Shown here piece after piece: positions 55,202-63,985 of a stretch of DNA of 64,000 nt; position 1 is the stretch's first letter; each line of letters begins with the position of its first letter. This stretch comes from Ruegeria sp. R14_0 (GTDB lineage Bacteria > Pseudomonadota > Alphaproteobacteria > Rhodobacterales > Rhodobacteraceae). The DNA is taken from assembly GCF_017743975.1 (NCBI RefSeq), contig NZ_JAGHRC010000005.1, positions 124,001 to 188,000 of the forward strand, given 5' to 3'. Under the pieces are notes generated by a model. That model did no database searches. It worked only from the letters and a program-made list of their open reading frames with translations, and had not been told where the DNA came from. Made by a program: the position numbers and the translations under genes.

Positions 55202-55954
55202 ATGGTCTTAAAGAGGATATTAACAACTGCCGCATTTGCCGTGGCGTCCTGCATACCAATGACGACAGCCTCGTGGGCACAGCTATCCGATTGGTCCTAT
55301 GCAGCGACAATCTACCTTTTTACGCCCGAGACCGAAGTCTCTCAGCAAACGGCCCGCGGCAAGGTGGAGGGCACTCTCAGTTTTTCGGACGCTCTGGAAA
55401 ATCTGGACCTGGCTTTTATGGGTACATTTTCCGCTACGAACGGGCGCTGGTCGCTTCTGGCGGACTATAACTATACGGATTTGACGTTCAGCAATGACAC
55501 TCCGGGGGGTGTAAGCTCAGGGGTTGAAACTGCACTCACCACTCAGTTCTTCAGCGGCTATCTTGGCTACCGGGTGTATACAAGCGATACGACCCTGATC
55601 GACGTGGCTGGCGGTTTCCGTTGGTTCAAAACAGAAACGGGGTTCACTGTCCTGCCCGGCACCGCACCAGGTCGATCTGTCAATGTAAACTCAAACTGGA
55701 CTGATCCGGTGATCGGGCTCAGAGCGCGCACGGCGTTTAACGACAGGTGGTCGGGCACCGGCTTTTTCGACTATGGCGGTTTCACCAATGACAGTGAAAC
55801 CTGGCAGGTGTTGCTGACCGCTGACTATGCAATCAACGAAAGATGGCTGCTTCGGCTCGGATACCGCTACATCTCATTCGATCATGAGATCAACGGAAAC
55901 GATTTCAAGTTCTCGCAATCCGGCCCTGTGATTGGGGCGACCTATCGCTTCTGA
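55202..55954 (+). CDS. Outer-membrane beta-barrel protein
   Basis: The 250-residue precursor has a signal peptide (about 1-27, ending ASWAQ). The mature part is built of alternating amphipathic strands rich in aromatic residues (WSYAATIYLFTPETE, FFSGYLGYRVYTSD, WLLRLGYRYISFDHE). It ends with the terminal phenylalanine of outer-membrane barrels (IGATYRF). AAGGAGG precedes ATG 55202. It is the last gene of the arylsulfatase-DUF3179 cluster. It could be a porin-like channel or an anchor; the ligand is unknown. Confidence 0.85.
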   Translation: MVLKRILTTAAFAVASCIPMTTASWAQLSDWSYAATIYLFTPETEVSQQTARGKVEGTLSFSDALENLDLAFMGTFSATNGRWSLLADYNYTDLTFSNDTPGGVSSGVETALTTQFFSGYLGYRVYTSDTTLIDVAGGFRWFKTETGFTVLPGTAPGRSVNVNSNWTDPVIGLRARTAFNDRWSGTGFFDYGGFTNDSETWQVLLTADYAINERWLLRLGYRYISFDHEINGNDFKFSQSGPVIGATYRF

Positions 55955-56025
55955 TGCTCGGACCCTTCGGTCTCTGCAAAGACTGCTGGTCCGCTGAATC
56001 TTAAGTGCACGACCTGCGCAAATGA

Positions 56026-56053
56026 AAACGCCGCCCCGGAATGGGCGGCGTTT
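56026..56053. terminator. Bidirectional intrinsic terminator
   Basis: A perfect 11-bp stem AAACGCCGCCC/GGGCGGCGTTT with loop CGGAAT lies between the outer-membrane protein and the convergent comE. It closes the sulfonate operon. Confidence 0.88.
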
Positions 56054-56070
56054 GAGTGCTGAGGGCTGCG

Positions 56071-56628
56071 CTAGCCTGCTTGCACCGCCTTCATGAACCG
56101 GTCGCGGATCACCACCGGGTCCATCGTGATCGGCGGCATTTTGGCGTTTCCGCTTTCACATTTACTGACGATGATTGTCATCTGTTTGGCGTCCAATGCC
56201 TCTTGCAGAACGCGCCCTGTGTCTTCGGCCTGGCACTCGATGACCCGGTCACAACCAGCCGCCTCGGCCATTTTCGCCAGCGAGGTTTTCTGCCCCGCAT
56301 AGGTCGGTTGATCCCCGGTCGACCCATAAGAGCCGTTGTCGACAATGAGCAGGATGTAGTTGTCAGCAACATTGTTGGCGATCGTCGGAAGCGTGCCAAG
56401 GTTGGTCAGAATCGACCCGTCGCCATCAATTACGATCACCGGTTTAGGCTGCGACAGGGCCAGTCCCAAACCGATGGACGAGGCCAGACCCATCGTGCCC
56501 AGCATGTAGAAATTGGTCGGCTGGTCATCGATTGCGTGCAATTCCTGGCTGGGAATGCCGATGTTGCACACCACAAGCTGGTCCCGCAGGATCGGCGCGA
56601 TTTCTTTCAGGATTTCAGAACGGATCAT
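56071..56628 (-). CDS. comE: Sulfopyruvate decarboxylase, beta subunit
   Basis: The 185-residue protein holds the thiamine diphosphate C-terminal half: PVIVIDGDGSILTNLGTLP is the GDG...N motif, and LLIVDNGSYGSTGDQPTYAG follows. With ComD it converts sulfopyruvate to sulfoacetaldehyde. ATG 56628 overlaps the comD stop (ATGA), which couples the subunits in equal amount. It is the last gene of the operon. Phosphonopyruvate decarboxylases are related, but the separate alpha and beta genes next to hps genes favour sulfopyruvate. Confidence 0.88.
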   Translation of the reverse strand: MIRSEILKEIAPILRDQLVVCNIGIPSQELHAIDDQPTNFYMLGTMGLASSIGLGLALSQPKPVIVIDGDGSILTNLGTLPTIANNVADNYILLIVDNGSYGSTGDQPTYAGQKTSLAKMAEAAGCDRVIECQAEDTGRVLQEALDAKQMTIIVSKCESGNAKMPPITMDPVVIRDRFMKAVQAG

Positions 56629-57131
56629 TGGTCGCCGTAGCCTCCCCAGAAATTGGCATCGGTCAGAATAGCGACCGGCTTGTTGCACATGAAAGTGTAT
56701 TTCAGGATCGCGTCCAGTTCCGCGACATCTTCCTGATTGTGGAAGTGGTAGGTCGGGATATTCAGCTGTGCCAAAAGGGCTTTGGTGTGCACTGCCATTT
56801 CGACCTGACAAGCGATGGGCTCGCGCAGTTCACCTCGGTACGAAATCAGCATCGGCAAAGGCATCCGGTAATACTGGATCAGCGTTGCCAGCGTATTGAT
56901 GGTCACGCCGATGGCCGTGTTCTGCATGATGATGGCGGGGCGCTTGCCACCCATCCACGCGCCTGCACACAGGCCCATCCCTTCGTCTTCCTTGTTGGAG
57001 GGGATGTGGTAGATGCCATCGCGCTCATCGATTTCCGCGATGACCCCGGCCAGTTGCTTGCACGGAACGGTGGTGACGAACGAGATATCGTTGGCCACCA
57101 GATCGTCAGTGATCTTCTTGTCTATATTCAT
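56625..57131 (-). CDS. comD: Sulfopyruvate decarboxylase, alpha subunit
   Basis: The 168-residue protein has the pyrimidine-binding half of a TPP enzyme. SFVTTVPCKQLAGVIAEID opens the fold, and EDEGMGLCAGAWMGGKRPAI holds the Glu that activates the cofactor. FMCNKPVAILTDANFWGGY ends it. It forms the enzyme with ComE. It lies 48 bp after the universal stress gene and runs in the same direction as the hps genes, so the pathway from sulfopyruvate continues in this transcript. Confidence 0.88.
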   Translation of the reverse strand: MNIDKKITDDLVANDISFVTTVPCKQLAGVIAEIDERDGIYHIPSNKEDEGMGLCAGAWMGGKRPAIIMQNTAIGVTINTLATLIQYYRMPLPMLISYRGELREPIACQVEMAVHTKALLAQLNIPTYHFHNQEDVAELDAILKYTFMCNKPVAILTDANFWGGYGDQ

Positions 57132-57179
57132 ATCCGATATGTCAGTCCTGTATGGGGCGCACGCGGCGCGATTGACGGG

Positions 57180-57590
57180 TTAAAGCCTGCGATGCACATG
57201 CACAGCGCAAGGCGCGTGACGGACGACACGCGAGGCGGTCGATCCAAGAAAATAGTCGCTGATGCCAGGCTTGTGCGAGCCGATGACGATGCAGTCAAAC
57301 TTGTTGTCCGTTGCATAGTCGATGATGGTCCGGGCCGTGTGCCCTTTGACGATTTCGGGTTGAATACCCTCAAGCCCCGAAACTTTGTCACGCAACAGAT
57401 TGCGCGCGTCGCGGAACCCTTCGGCAACCAAATCCTTGTCGAGATAGGCGCTCACGCTCCCTTGCGGCATCTCGTAGACATGCAGGGCTACGATCTCGGC
57501 ACCTTCAGCAGACAAGGCCTGCGCGACTTCCAAAGTGTGTGGCGAAATCCCATGATCCAACGCCATTGGAACGAGAATTTTCTTATACAT
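57180..57590 (-). CDS. Universal stress protein (UspA family)
   Basis: The 136-residue protein is a single UspA domain with the ATP-type motif GSHKPGISDYFLGSTASRVV (G-2x-G-9x-G(S/T)). KILVPMALDH starts the fold. CGGAGG precedes ATG 57590. It is inserted between hpsP and comD. Usp proteins next to TRAP transporters may bind or regulate them (as TeaD does with TeaABC), so a link to HpsKLM is plausible but unproven. Confidence 0.9.
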   Translation of the reverse strand: MYKKILVPMALDHGISPHTLEVAQALSAEGAEIVALHVYEMPQGSVSAYLDKDLVAEGFRDARNLLRDKVSGLEGIQPEIVKGHTARTIIDYATDNKFDCIVIGSHKPGISDYFLGSTASRVVRHAPCAVHVHRRL

Positions 57591-57613
57591 GGTTACCTCC
57601 GTTTCTGCCCGGT

Positions 57614-58594
57614 CTAATCCCAGGGTGCGAGGATGATCTTGGGCGCGGCAACCGCGCCAGTCCGCAAGTCCCGAAACGCATCGGGTGCGTCGGACAAAGC
57701 GCGCTGTTCGATCCAGTCCAGCGGGCCCAAACGCCCATCGAAAATAGCCTGCGCGGTGTTGCGAAAATCCTCGGCCGTATACGTATAGGTGCCGATAAAT
57801 GTGATTTCCTGCAAGGTCATACGGCGCACATCCAAACCACCGGTGTCTTCACCAAGACCAACATGGGCAATCACCCCGCCCGGCGCGACCAATTGCGAGG
57901 CGGCGGCACGGGTTGCGGAATATCCCACCGCGTCGATCACCAGCGCGAAACTGTCGGTAGTGGCCTCCACTGCGTGGAAGGCGTCAAATCTTTGCAGGTA
58001 AGTCCGCCTTGCAGCGTTCGGTTCAACGATAACAACGTCCTGAACATCCGCAGCCTTCAGCGCCAACGCCGCAGCGACGCCGATCGCACCGCCACCGATC
58101 ACCAGCGCTTGCCGGTCCATCGCAGGGTGCAGCGCCTCAAGGCCCAAACGGACGGCGTGCCAGCTGACGGCCAGCGGTTCGGCCAGTGCGGCTTGTTCAA
58201 AACTCACGTGGTCCGGCACCTCGACGAGGTTGGTTTCTGGCATTGCGACAAACTGCGCAAAAGCCCCATCGCGCGGCGGCATCGAGATGATCTGGCGATC
58301 GGGGCACAGGTTCTCCCGTCCGGCTTTGCAGGCCGGGCAAACGCCACAGGTCACAAGGGGGTTGATCGTCACGCGTGTCCCATCGCGTGGACCACCCACA
58401 ATCGTACCAGCGGCCTCATGCCCCAGAATAAGAGGCGCAGGACGGCGTGCATCGTGACCCAGAAAAGCGTGCATGTCCGAACCGCAAACCCCAACAGCCT
58501 CGATCCGGATCAGATGTTCACCGAAAGCAGGCGTGGCGTCGGGGACATCCTCGTAGACCAGCGTTTCAACACCTTGATACACAACTGCTTTCAT
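57614..58594 (-). CDS. hpsP: Zinc-type alcohol dehydrogenase of the DHPS pathway
   Basis: The 326-residue medium-chain dehydrogenase has the catalytic zinc ligands in GVCGSDMHAF and GHEAAGTI, and the structural-zinc cysteines in CGVCPACKAGRENLC. The NAD domain starts at ALVIGGGAIGVAAALAL. In the characterised hps system such a dehydrogenase, together with HpsO, oxidises or reduces C2 of dihydroxypropanesulfonate and so interconverts the enantiomers. Its start overlaps the hpsO stop (ATGA). The assignment rests on gene order and family. Confidence 0.8.
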   Translation of the reverse strand: MKAVVYQGVETLVYEDVPDATPAFGEHLIRIEAVGVCGSDMHAFLGHDARRPAPLILGHEAAGTIVGGPRDGTRVTINPLVTCGVCPACKAGRENLCPDRQIISMPPRDGAFAQFVAMPETNLVEVPDHVSFEQAALAEPLAVSWHAVRLGLEALHPAMDRQALVIGGGAIGVAAALALKAADVQDVVIVEPNAARRTYLQRFDAFHAVEATTDSFALVIDAVGYSATRAAASQLVAPGGVIAHVGLGEDTGGLDVRRMTLQEITFIGTYTYTAEDFRNTAQAIFDGRLGPLDWIEQRALSDAPDAFRDLRTGAVAAPKIILAPWD

Positions 58595-59352
58595 TTCGCG
58601 GTGAACCCTCCGTCAACCATCAGCACCTGACCCGTGACATAGTCAGCGGCTGATGAGCACAGGAACAGGATCGGGCCGTCGATGTCCTGCATCCGCCCAT
58701 TTCGCTGCATACAGGTTTGCGCGGCGTTACGGGCGGCACGGTCCGGGTCTTCGAACACGGCCTGGGTCAGCTCGGTCGGGAAGAAACCCGGCCCGATCGC
58801 GTTGGCCGTAATGCCATCTGATGACCACGCTTCAGCCATGGCCCTGGTCAACTGGCCCACCCCGGCTTTGCTGGCCCCGTAAGCGATACCACCGGGGAAA
58901 GCGCGGGTTGTCTGCAACGAGGCGAAATTCACGATCCGGCCCCAGCCTTTGGATTTCATCGCGGGTACCATGGCCTGGCTCAGGAAGAATGGTGCGCTCA
59001 GGTTCAACGCCAGGGTCTGGTCCCAGCCGTCAGGTGTCACGTCATCAGCTGCTTCGCGTGTGTTGATACCAGCCGCATGCACGACGATATCCGGCGCGCC
59101 AAACGGTTGGGCGATCTGATCGACCAGCTTTGCAAGGCCCGACCGATCCGCCACATCGGCGACAACTGTCTCCACGTTGTCGCCGGCTTCGGCTTTCAGT
59201 TCAGCCAATGCCTCAGCCCGCCGCGCCACGCCGACCACTTGCGCCCCTGCAGCAGCCAACACAAGCGCCACCCGGCGACCAAGCCCTGCGCTTGCTCCGG
59301 TGACGCAGGCCACCCGCCCCGTCAGATCAAAGAGCGCCCGTGGGTCATCCAT
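58591..59352 (-). CDS. hpsO: SDR dehydrogenase of the DHPS pathway
   Basis: The 253-residue SDR has the cofactor site VTGASAGLGRRVALVL, AAGIN, the catalytic Ser in NFASLQ and Tyr-Lys in IAYGASKAGVG. It is the partner of HpsP in the exchange of (R)- and (S)-dihydroxypropanesulfonate through the 2-keto compound. The start overlaps the hpsN stop by 8 bp and the stop overlaps hpsP by 4 bp, so hpsN-hpsO-hpsP are translated together. Substrate assignment is by operon context. Confidence 0.82.
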   Translation of the reverse strand: MDDPRALFDLTGRVACVTGASAGLGRRVALVLAAAGAQVVGVARRAEALAELKAEAGDNVETVVADVADRSGLAKLVDQIAQPFGAPDIVVHAAGINTREAADDVTPDGWDQTLALNLSAPFFLSQAMVPAMKSKGWGRIVNFASLQTTRAFPGGIAYGASKAGVGQLTRAMAEAWSSDGITANAIGPGFFPTELTQAVFEDPDRAARNAAQTCMQRNGRMQDIDGPILFLCSSAADYVTGQVLMVDGGFTAK

Positions 59353-60652
59353 CGGCGGTCAGATCGAACTGTTCGTCAGGGAAATACTTGGCCAATCGAA
59401 TATCTGCCGCGCGGGCATGCCCCTCCATCCCTTCAAGACGCGAGATACGTGCGGTGGCTTCGGCGATGGACTTTGACCCCTCGCGCGTTGCGCGCTGCCA
59501 GGTCACGATCTTCATATATTTGTGGACGCTGAGGCCACCCGTATAGCTGGCCGCGCCTGAGGTCGGCAGCACGTGGTTCGTGCCCGTCGCCTTGTCGCCA
59601 TAAGACACAGTGGTTTCTTCACCCAAAAACAGCGACCCGTAGCATGTGAGGCGGTCCAACCACCAATCCAGATCCTCAGCCTGCACTGTCAGGTGTTCGG
59701 GCGCATATTCGTCAGAGCAGGCCGCCATTTCCTCGCGATCCGAACAGACGATGACTTCGGCATAGTCCCGCCACGCCGCCGCGGCGTTTTCGCGGTTCAG
59801 CTCGGGTAGATCGTCGATCAGTGTCGGAACATGCTCCATAACCTTCTGCGCCAGATCGCGATCATCGGTGACCAGCCAAACCGGCGAGTTATATCCATGT
59901 TCCGCCTGGCTGACCAAATCGGTCGCCACAACCATCGCGTCGGCGGAACTGTCGGCCAGTATCAGGCTGTCGGTCGGACCCGCGATCATGTCAATGCCGA
60001 CCTTCCCATAGAGAATACGCTTGGCCTCGGCCACGAACTGGTTGCCCGGGCCTACAAGGATGTTCGCGCGTGGCAGTCCAAACAGGCCATAGGTCATCGC
60101 GGCCACGCCCTGTACGCCACCCATCGCCAGAATACTGTCGGCCCCACAGATATGTGCAGCGTAGACGATTGCAGGCGCAACACCCTCGCCTGGACGAGGC
60201 GGAGAACACGCAGTGATGTGACGACATCCAGCGACCTTGGCGGTGGTCACCGTCATGATGGCGCTGGCGATGTGGCTGTAGCGGCCTCCGGGCACGTAAC
60301 ATCCAGCTGCGTCTACCGGGATCGCCTTCTGACCGGCAAGGAAGCCCGGAACGATCTCCATCTGGACATCGGATACCGTGGCCTTCTGCGTTTCCGCAAA
60401 GCGGCGCACGTTGTCATGGGCGAAACGGATATCCGCCTTTAGCCTTTCGGGCACCGCGGCGATGGCGGCGTCGATTTCGTCCTGAGTCATCAGGACATTG
60501 CCGTCGAACTTGTCGAACTTGGCCGCATACTCCAGCGCCTTTTCGTCGCCACCTGCCTCGATGTCGGCCAGGATTGTCTTGACGGTGTCATGCACTTCCG
60601 TGGCGTGGGATTGCGCCGTCAGGGTCGCCTTTTTCAGGTAGTCACGAGGCAT
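59345..60652 (-). CDS. hpsN: Sulfopropanediol 3-dehydrogenase (histidinol-dehydrogenase-like)
   Basis: The 435-residue protein is a histidinol dehydrogenase homologue. It has the HisD pattern DAAGCYVPGGRYSHIASAI, LVGPGNQFVAEAKRILYG, and the zinc-site segments SQAEHGYNS and DEYAPEHLT. In the hps system it carries out two successive NAD+-dependent oxidations of (R)-dihydroxypropanesulfonate to sulfolactate. The lack of other his genes and the TRAP transporter directly upstream favour HpsN over a true HisD. It starts 12 bp after hpsM. Confidence 0.9.
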   Translation of the reverse strand: MPRDYLKKATLTAQSHATEVHDTVKTILADIEAGGDEKALEYAAKFDKFDGNVLMTQDEIDAAIAAVPERLKADIRFAHDNVRRFAETQKATVSDVQMEIVPGFLAGQKAIPVDAAGCYVPGGRYSHIASAIMTVTTAKVAGCRHITACSPPRPGEGVAPAIVYAAHICGADSILAMGGVQGVAAMTYGLFGLPRANILVGPGNQFVAEAKRILYGKVGIDMIAGPTDSLILADSSADAMVVATDLVSQAEHGYNSPVWLVTDDRDLAQKVMEHVPTLIDDLPELNRENAAAAWRDYAEVIVCSDREEMAACSDEYAPEHLTVQAEDLDWWLDRLTCYGSLFLGEETTVSYGDKATGTNHVLPTSGAASYTGGLSVHKYMKIVTWQRATREGSKSIAEATARISRLEGMEGHARAADIRLAKYFPDEQFDLTADG

Positions 60653-60664
60653 TTTCAGAAGGTC

Positions 60665-61993
60665 CTATTGGTAGATTTCAGGTAGCAGTGTGGTCGATAC
60701 CGCCGGAACGTAAGCGATTAGAAGCACCACAATCAGCATTGTAAGTACAAAAGGCACGGCCCGGGCGGCAATCTTCAGAATAGACTCGCCTGTAATGCCA
60801 GATACAACGAACAGGTTCAGGCCCAGTGGCGGGGTGATGAACCCGACGCCCAGCGCGGTAATCATCATGATACAGAACTGAATCTCGTTCATGCCGATAT
60901 TGTCCGCCAACGGCTTCAGGATCGGCGCAAGGATAACGATGTTTGGCGTCGTTTCCATGACGCAGCCCGCGGCAATCAGAATACCGATCATCAGCAGGAT
61001 CAGCAGATAAGGATCGTCTGTCATTGCGGTGACCGACGCGACGAAGCCCTGCGGCACACCCATGATCGCCAGAGCTTCGGCCAAGGGGGCCGAAAACGCG
61101 ATGATCGGAAGGATCACGCCGTTCACCTTAGCGGAACTGACCAGCATCGACGGGAAATCGGCCAGTGTCAGAGTTCGCAAGATGAAGCCCATAATGATCG
61201 TTACAACGACGGCGGTTGCACCAGCCTCGGTCGGGGTCAGGCGGCCCGAGAAGATACCGTAGAATATGATGCCGGGTACGATGAAGGCGTACCAGCCGGA
61301 CTTCAAAGCCTTGCCCAGATTGGCGAGCCACTCGCCCATGGTCATCATGCCACCGCCTTCATAGGAGTATAGGCGGTTCATGATGATGTTGGTGATCAGG
61401 ATCGACACCAGAATGGCCAGACCCGGGATCAGGGCCGCCAGAAACAAGGTTGAGGCCGAGATACCCAACACGAGGCCGATAATGATATACGCAATCGACG
61501 GCGGGATCAGGATGCCGGTACAGGCCCCCGCCGCGACCAACGCGCAGGCATAGGGGCGCGGATATCCGCTTTCGACCAACCGGTTGATCGTCATCCGCCC
61601 CACGGCAGCAGCGCCAGCCGCGTCCGAGCCCGAGATTGCGGCGAACATGCCGCAGACCAGCACAGTGGCCGACCCGAACCCGCCCTTGGCAAAACAGGTC
61701 AGCGCCTCGGCCACGTCCAAAAACTTGCGCGACAGCCCAGTGCGGACCAGCACGTCGCCCGTCAGGATGAACAGCGGAACGGCTGTCAGGGCAAAGGCGT
61801 CAATGCCGGTGAACAGGCTTTCGCCCACAAGGCTCAGCGGCAGATCGCCGGACATGACCAACATAACGATCGCAGCGGTGCCGATGGCAGCCCAGACAGG
61901 CACGGCCAGTGCGATCAAAGCGACAAACAGGATAACGGGAACGTAGAAGTCCCAGCCCAGTTCAACGGTTTGATTGAGAGAATTCCAAAGCAT
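60665..61993 (-). CDS. hpsM: TRAP transporter large permease (DctM type)
   Basis: The 442-residue membrane protein has about twelve helices of the DctM family. SGSDAAGAAAVGRMTINRLV and AGACTGILIPPSIAYIIIGL are the hallmark re-entrant segments. VMETTPNIVILAPILKPLAD is the second repeat. It is the sodium-driven channel of a TRAP importer. With HpsK and HpsL it probably imports dihydroxypropanesulfonate. It starts 11 bp after the small permease. Confidence 0.9.
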   Translation of the reverse strand: MLWNSLNQTVELGWDFYVPVILFVALIALAVPVWAAIGTAAIVMLVMSGDLPLSLVGESLFTGIDAFALTAVPLFILTGDVLVRTGLSRKFLDVAEALTCFAKGGFGSATVLVCGMFAAISGSDAAGAAAVGRMTINRLVESGYPRPYACALVAAGACTGILIPPSIAYIIIGLVLGISASTLFLAALIPGLAILVSILITNIIMNRLYSYEGGGMMTMGEWLANLGKALKSGWYAFIVPGIIFYGIFSGRLTPTEAGATAVVVTIIMGFILRTLTLADFPSMLVSSAKVNGVILPIIAFSAPLAEALAIMGVPQGFVASVTAMTDDPYLLILLMIGILIAAGCVMETTPNIVILAPILKPLADNIGMNEIQFCIMMITALGVGFITPPLGLNLFVVSGITGESILKIAARAVPFVLTMLIVVLLIAYVPAVSTTLLPEIYQ

Positions 61994-62004
61994 CCGCGGT
62001 CCCC

Positions 62005-62517
62005 TCAGTCAAACAGTTTGTCGCCTTCAAAGACGGGCGTGCCGTCCCTCAGGCATTTCAGGTCGCGCATCAGGGATTGGATGAGGCGCCAGATCATCAG
62101 CGCAAAGCCAGTCGGAACCGCCATCAGGAACCAGACTTTGGACACCCGAAGACCGTCAGTGACGGATCCGAACTTGGCCGAGACGTGAACCGCCTCATAC
62201 GACCAATAAAGCGCGATAACCGCGACCACGAACATCACCACATCGCCGAAGATATACAACAACGCCTTAGGGCGCGGCCCGAGGTAGTGCATGATCACAT
62301 CAATACGGATATGAGCGCGTTCCTTAACCGCCGCCGCGGCCCCAATCCAGGCTAGGTAGATGAAAGAATACCGGACGATCTCTTCGCCCCAGATCGAGGA
62401 ATAGGCAAATATCTCGCGCCGCAGAACCTCGATGGCCATGGTGATGACCAGCATCACGTAGAACACCAGCAACAACCAGCGCTCGGCGTTGCGGTCTATG
62501 TTTTGAAGTAAGGTCAT
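62005..62517 (-). CDS. hpsL: TRAP transporter small permease (DctQ type)
   Basis: The 170-residue protein has four transmembrane helices (LLLVFYVMLVITMAIEVL, YSFIYLAWIGAAAAV, LLYIFGDVVMFVVAVIALYW, VWFLMAVPTGFALMIW). The EEIVRYSFIYLAWIGAA segment is typical of DctQ. ATG 62517 follows a GAGG ribosome-binding site; the upstream ATG-equivalent at 62550 is not needed. It links HpsK and HpsM. Confidence 0.88.
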   Translation of the reverse strand: MTLLQNIDRNAERWLLLVFYVMLVITMAIEVLRREIFAYSSIWGEEIVRYSFIYLAWIGAAAAVKERAHIRIDVIMHYLGPRPKALLYIFGDVVMFVVAVIALYWSYEAVHVSAKFGSVTDGLRVSKVWFLMAVPTGFALMIWRLIQSLMRDLKCLRDGTPVFEGDKLFD

Positions 62518-62630
62518 CACGTCCCTCGGCGAAAGAACAGTCAGGCACAAGCCTTCTGTTTCGGGCCCTTAACGGCCTGACTGAAATGGTATGAGCGCGG
62601 ACGCCCACATGGCGTCCGCAAAAGATGGCA

Positions 62631-63776
62631 TTAGGCGTCGTGGACGTAGTACTTGCCCTGCGTCCCGGCCGCCTCGACCAGTTTTTCGAAGGCGTCCATC
62701 GACCCGGCCAGCTCTGTCTTGAACGGATCCCAATCGGCGTTCTGGTAGCCACCTGTGCTTTCCCACTCGGCCAACTGATCCGCGCTGAGCGAATGGAATT
62801 CCACCCCTGCTTTGTTCAGTTCGGACATGGCATAGGCGCGGGCCGACGGAACCTTTGCCAGGTTCTGGTGGCTGGTCATTTCCGACCCCCACATGATGCC
62901 TTCCTGTACGTCTGCCGGCATCGAGTTGAACCATTCGAGGTTACAGGAAAAGACCTGACTGTCGGGCACAGCCTGCGTGAAGGTTACGTGGCTGAGGATG
63001 TCCTTGAAGCCAAAAACAAACAACGCGCCGACCGACGGATCAAGCGCATCCGCAACCCCCTGCTTAATCGCCGAGGGGGTCTCGCCCCAGGCAACTGGGG
63101 TCGGGTTTGCGCCGACCATGCGATAATACTGCTGCAGCATTTTCGACCCAGGCACGCGGAACTTGACGCCACTCATGTCGCCGGGCGTGATAATGGCATT
63201 GCCACCCTGACGCACTGCGACGACACGCGGGTCGATCACCACATAGAACAACGCCTTGAACCCGGCGGCTTCGACTTTGGGGTGCACTTCGTTTTTCCAT
63301 GTGTCTGAATGCACCAGGTTGGTGAATTTCTGGTTCGATCCACACAGGTACGGCATGTTGATCAGGTCAACGGTGGACGCGAACGGCGCGAAGTTGGACA
63401 GCGAATGCTGCGCAGCCTGGATGGTTCCGCCCTGTACCTTTTGCACCAAAGCGCCACCTGCACCCAACTGCCCACCAGGGGCCAGCTTGACGTATACCTT
63501 GCCGTTGGTTGCGTTCTGAATGTTTTCCTTCAGGTCCAGCTGCATTATCGGATAGCTGCGCGATGCGCCAAGAACATAGGCCGTGGCTACGGTCATCACG
63601 TGATCTGCGGCTTGCTCGCGCTCACGCTCTTCCTTGGCGGTCTGCGCGGCGGCCTCGGACGACCACAACACCCCTCCTGCCCCGGCGACCAGTGCGGCGG
63701 TAAACGCACCACTGGCGCTGAGTTTCAGAAAATTGCGGCGTTCTTCTGAGGCCAGTTCGTTTCTGTCGTTGTTCAT
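62631..63776 (-). CDS. hpsK: TRAP transporter substrate-binding protein (DctP type), Tat-exported
   Basis: The 381-residue precursor has a twin-arginine signal (ERRNFLKLSASG at 12-23, hydrophobic stretch to about 45, ending EAAAQ). The mature DctP fold has GGQLGAGGALVQKVQGG, the substrate-Arg strand GVKFRVPGSKMLQQYY, and a long linking helix. It binds the solute in the periplasm. Export by Tat implies folding before secretion, which is unusual but known for TRAP binders. A small membrane protein gene lies 23 bp upstream. Confidence 0.9.
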   Translation of the reverse strand: MNNDRNELASEERRNFLKLSASGAFTAALVAGAGGVLWSSEAAAQTAKEEREREQAADHVMTVATAYVLGASRSYPIMQLDLKENIQNATNGKVYVKLAPGGQLGAGGALVQKVQGGTIQAAQHSLSNFAPFASTVDLINMPYLCGSNQKFTNLVHSDTWKNEVHPKVEAAGFKALFYVVIDPRVVAVRQGGNAIITPGDMSGVKFRVPGSKMLQQYYRMVGANPTPVAWGETPSAIKQGVADALDPSVGALFVFGFKDILSHVTFTQAVPDSQVFSCNLEWFNSMPADVQEGIMWGSEMTSHQNLAKVPSARAYAMSELNKAGVEFHSLSADQLAEWESTGGYQNADWDPFKTELAGSMDAFEKLVEAAGTQGKYYVHDA

Positions 63777-63799
63777 TTAGTGCCCTCCCAAGCGAAAAT

Positions 63800-63985
63800 T
63801 CAGCTGTCGCTTTCTGCGTCGCGGTCAGCCTCTTTTTTCAAAATTGCGACAACGAACAGGATCGACGCCGCGAACAGGACCAACATTTCTCCCACGTCTC
63901 CAAGAAAAGCGCTGTTGGCAAATGCCCCTAACGCCACGTTCGCAAAGTAGATGGCAAACACGATTATGGACGCAGCCAGGAACAT
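63800..63985 (-). CDS. Small membrane protein in front of the TRAP transporter
   Basis: The 61-residue protein has two hydrophobic segments (about 4-20 and 30-48, LGDVGEMLVLFAASILFVVAIL) and an acidic charged tail (KKEADRDAESDS). AAAGGAG lies 8 nt before ATG 63985, so translation is likely. It is the first gene of the operon inside this window; the promoter lies outside. Small proteins of this type are often seen at the front of TRAP operons in Rhodobacterales. The function is unknown. Confidence 0.75.
   Translation of the reverse strand: MFLAASIIVFAIYFANVALGAFANSAFLGDVGEMLVLFAASILFVVAILKKEADRDAESDS

Noticed and set aside
59345..60652. Histidinol dehydrogenase (hisD) as the name of the hpsN gene
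   Set aside because: The context of TRAP transporter, hpsO/hpsP and comDE supports sulfopropanediol dehydrogenase. No other histidine gene is adjacent.
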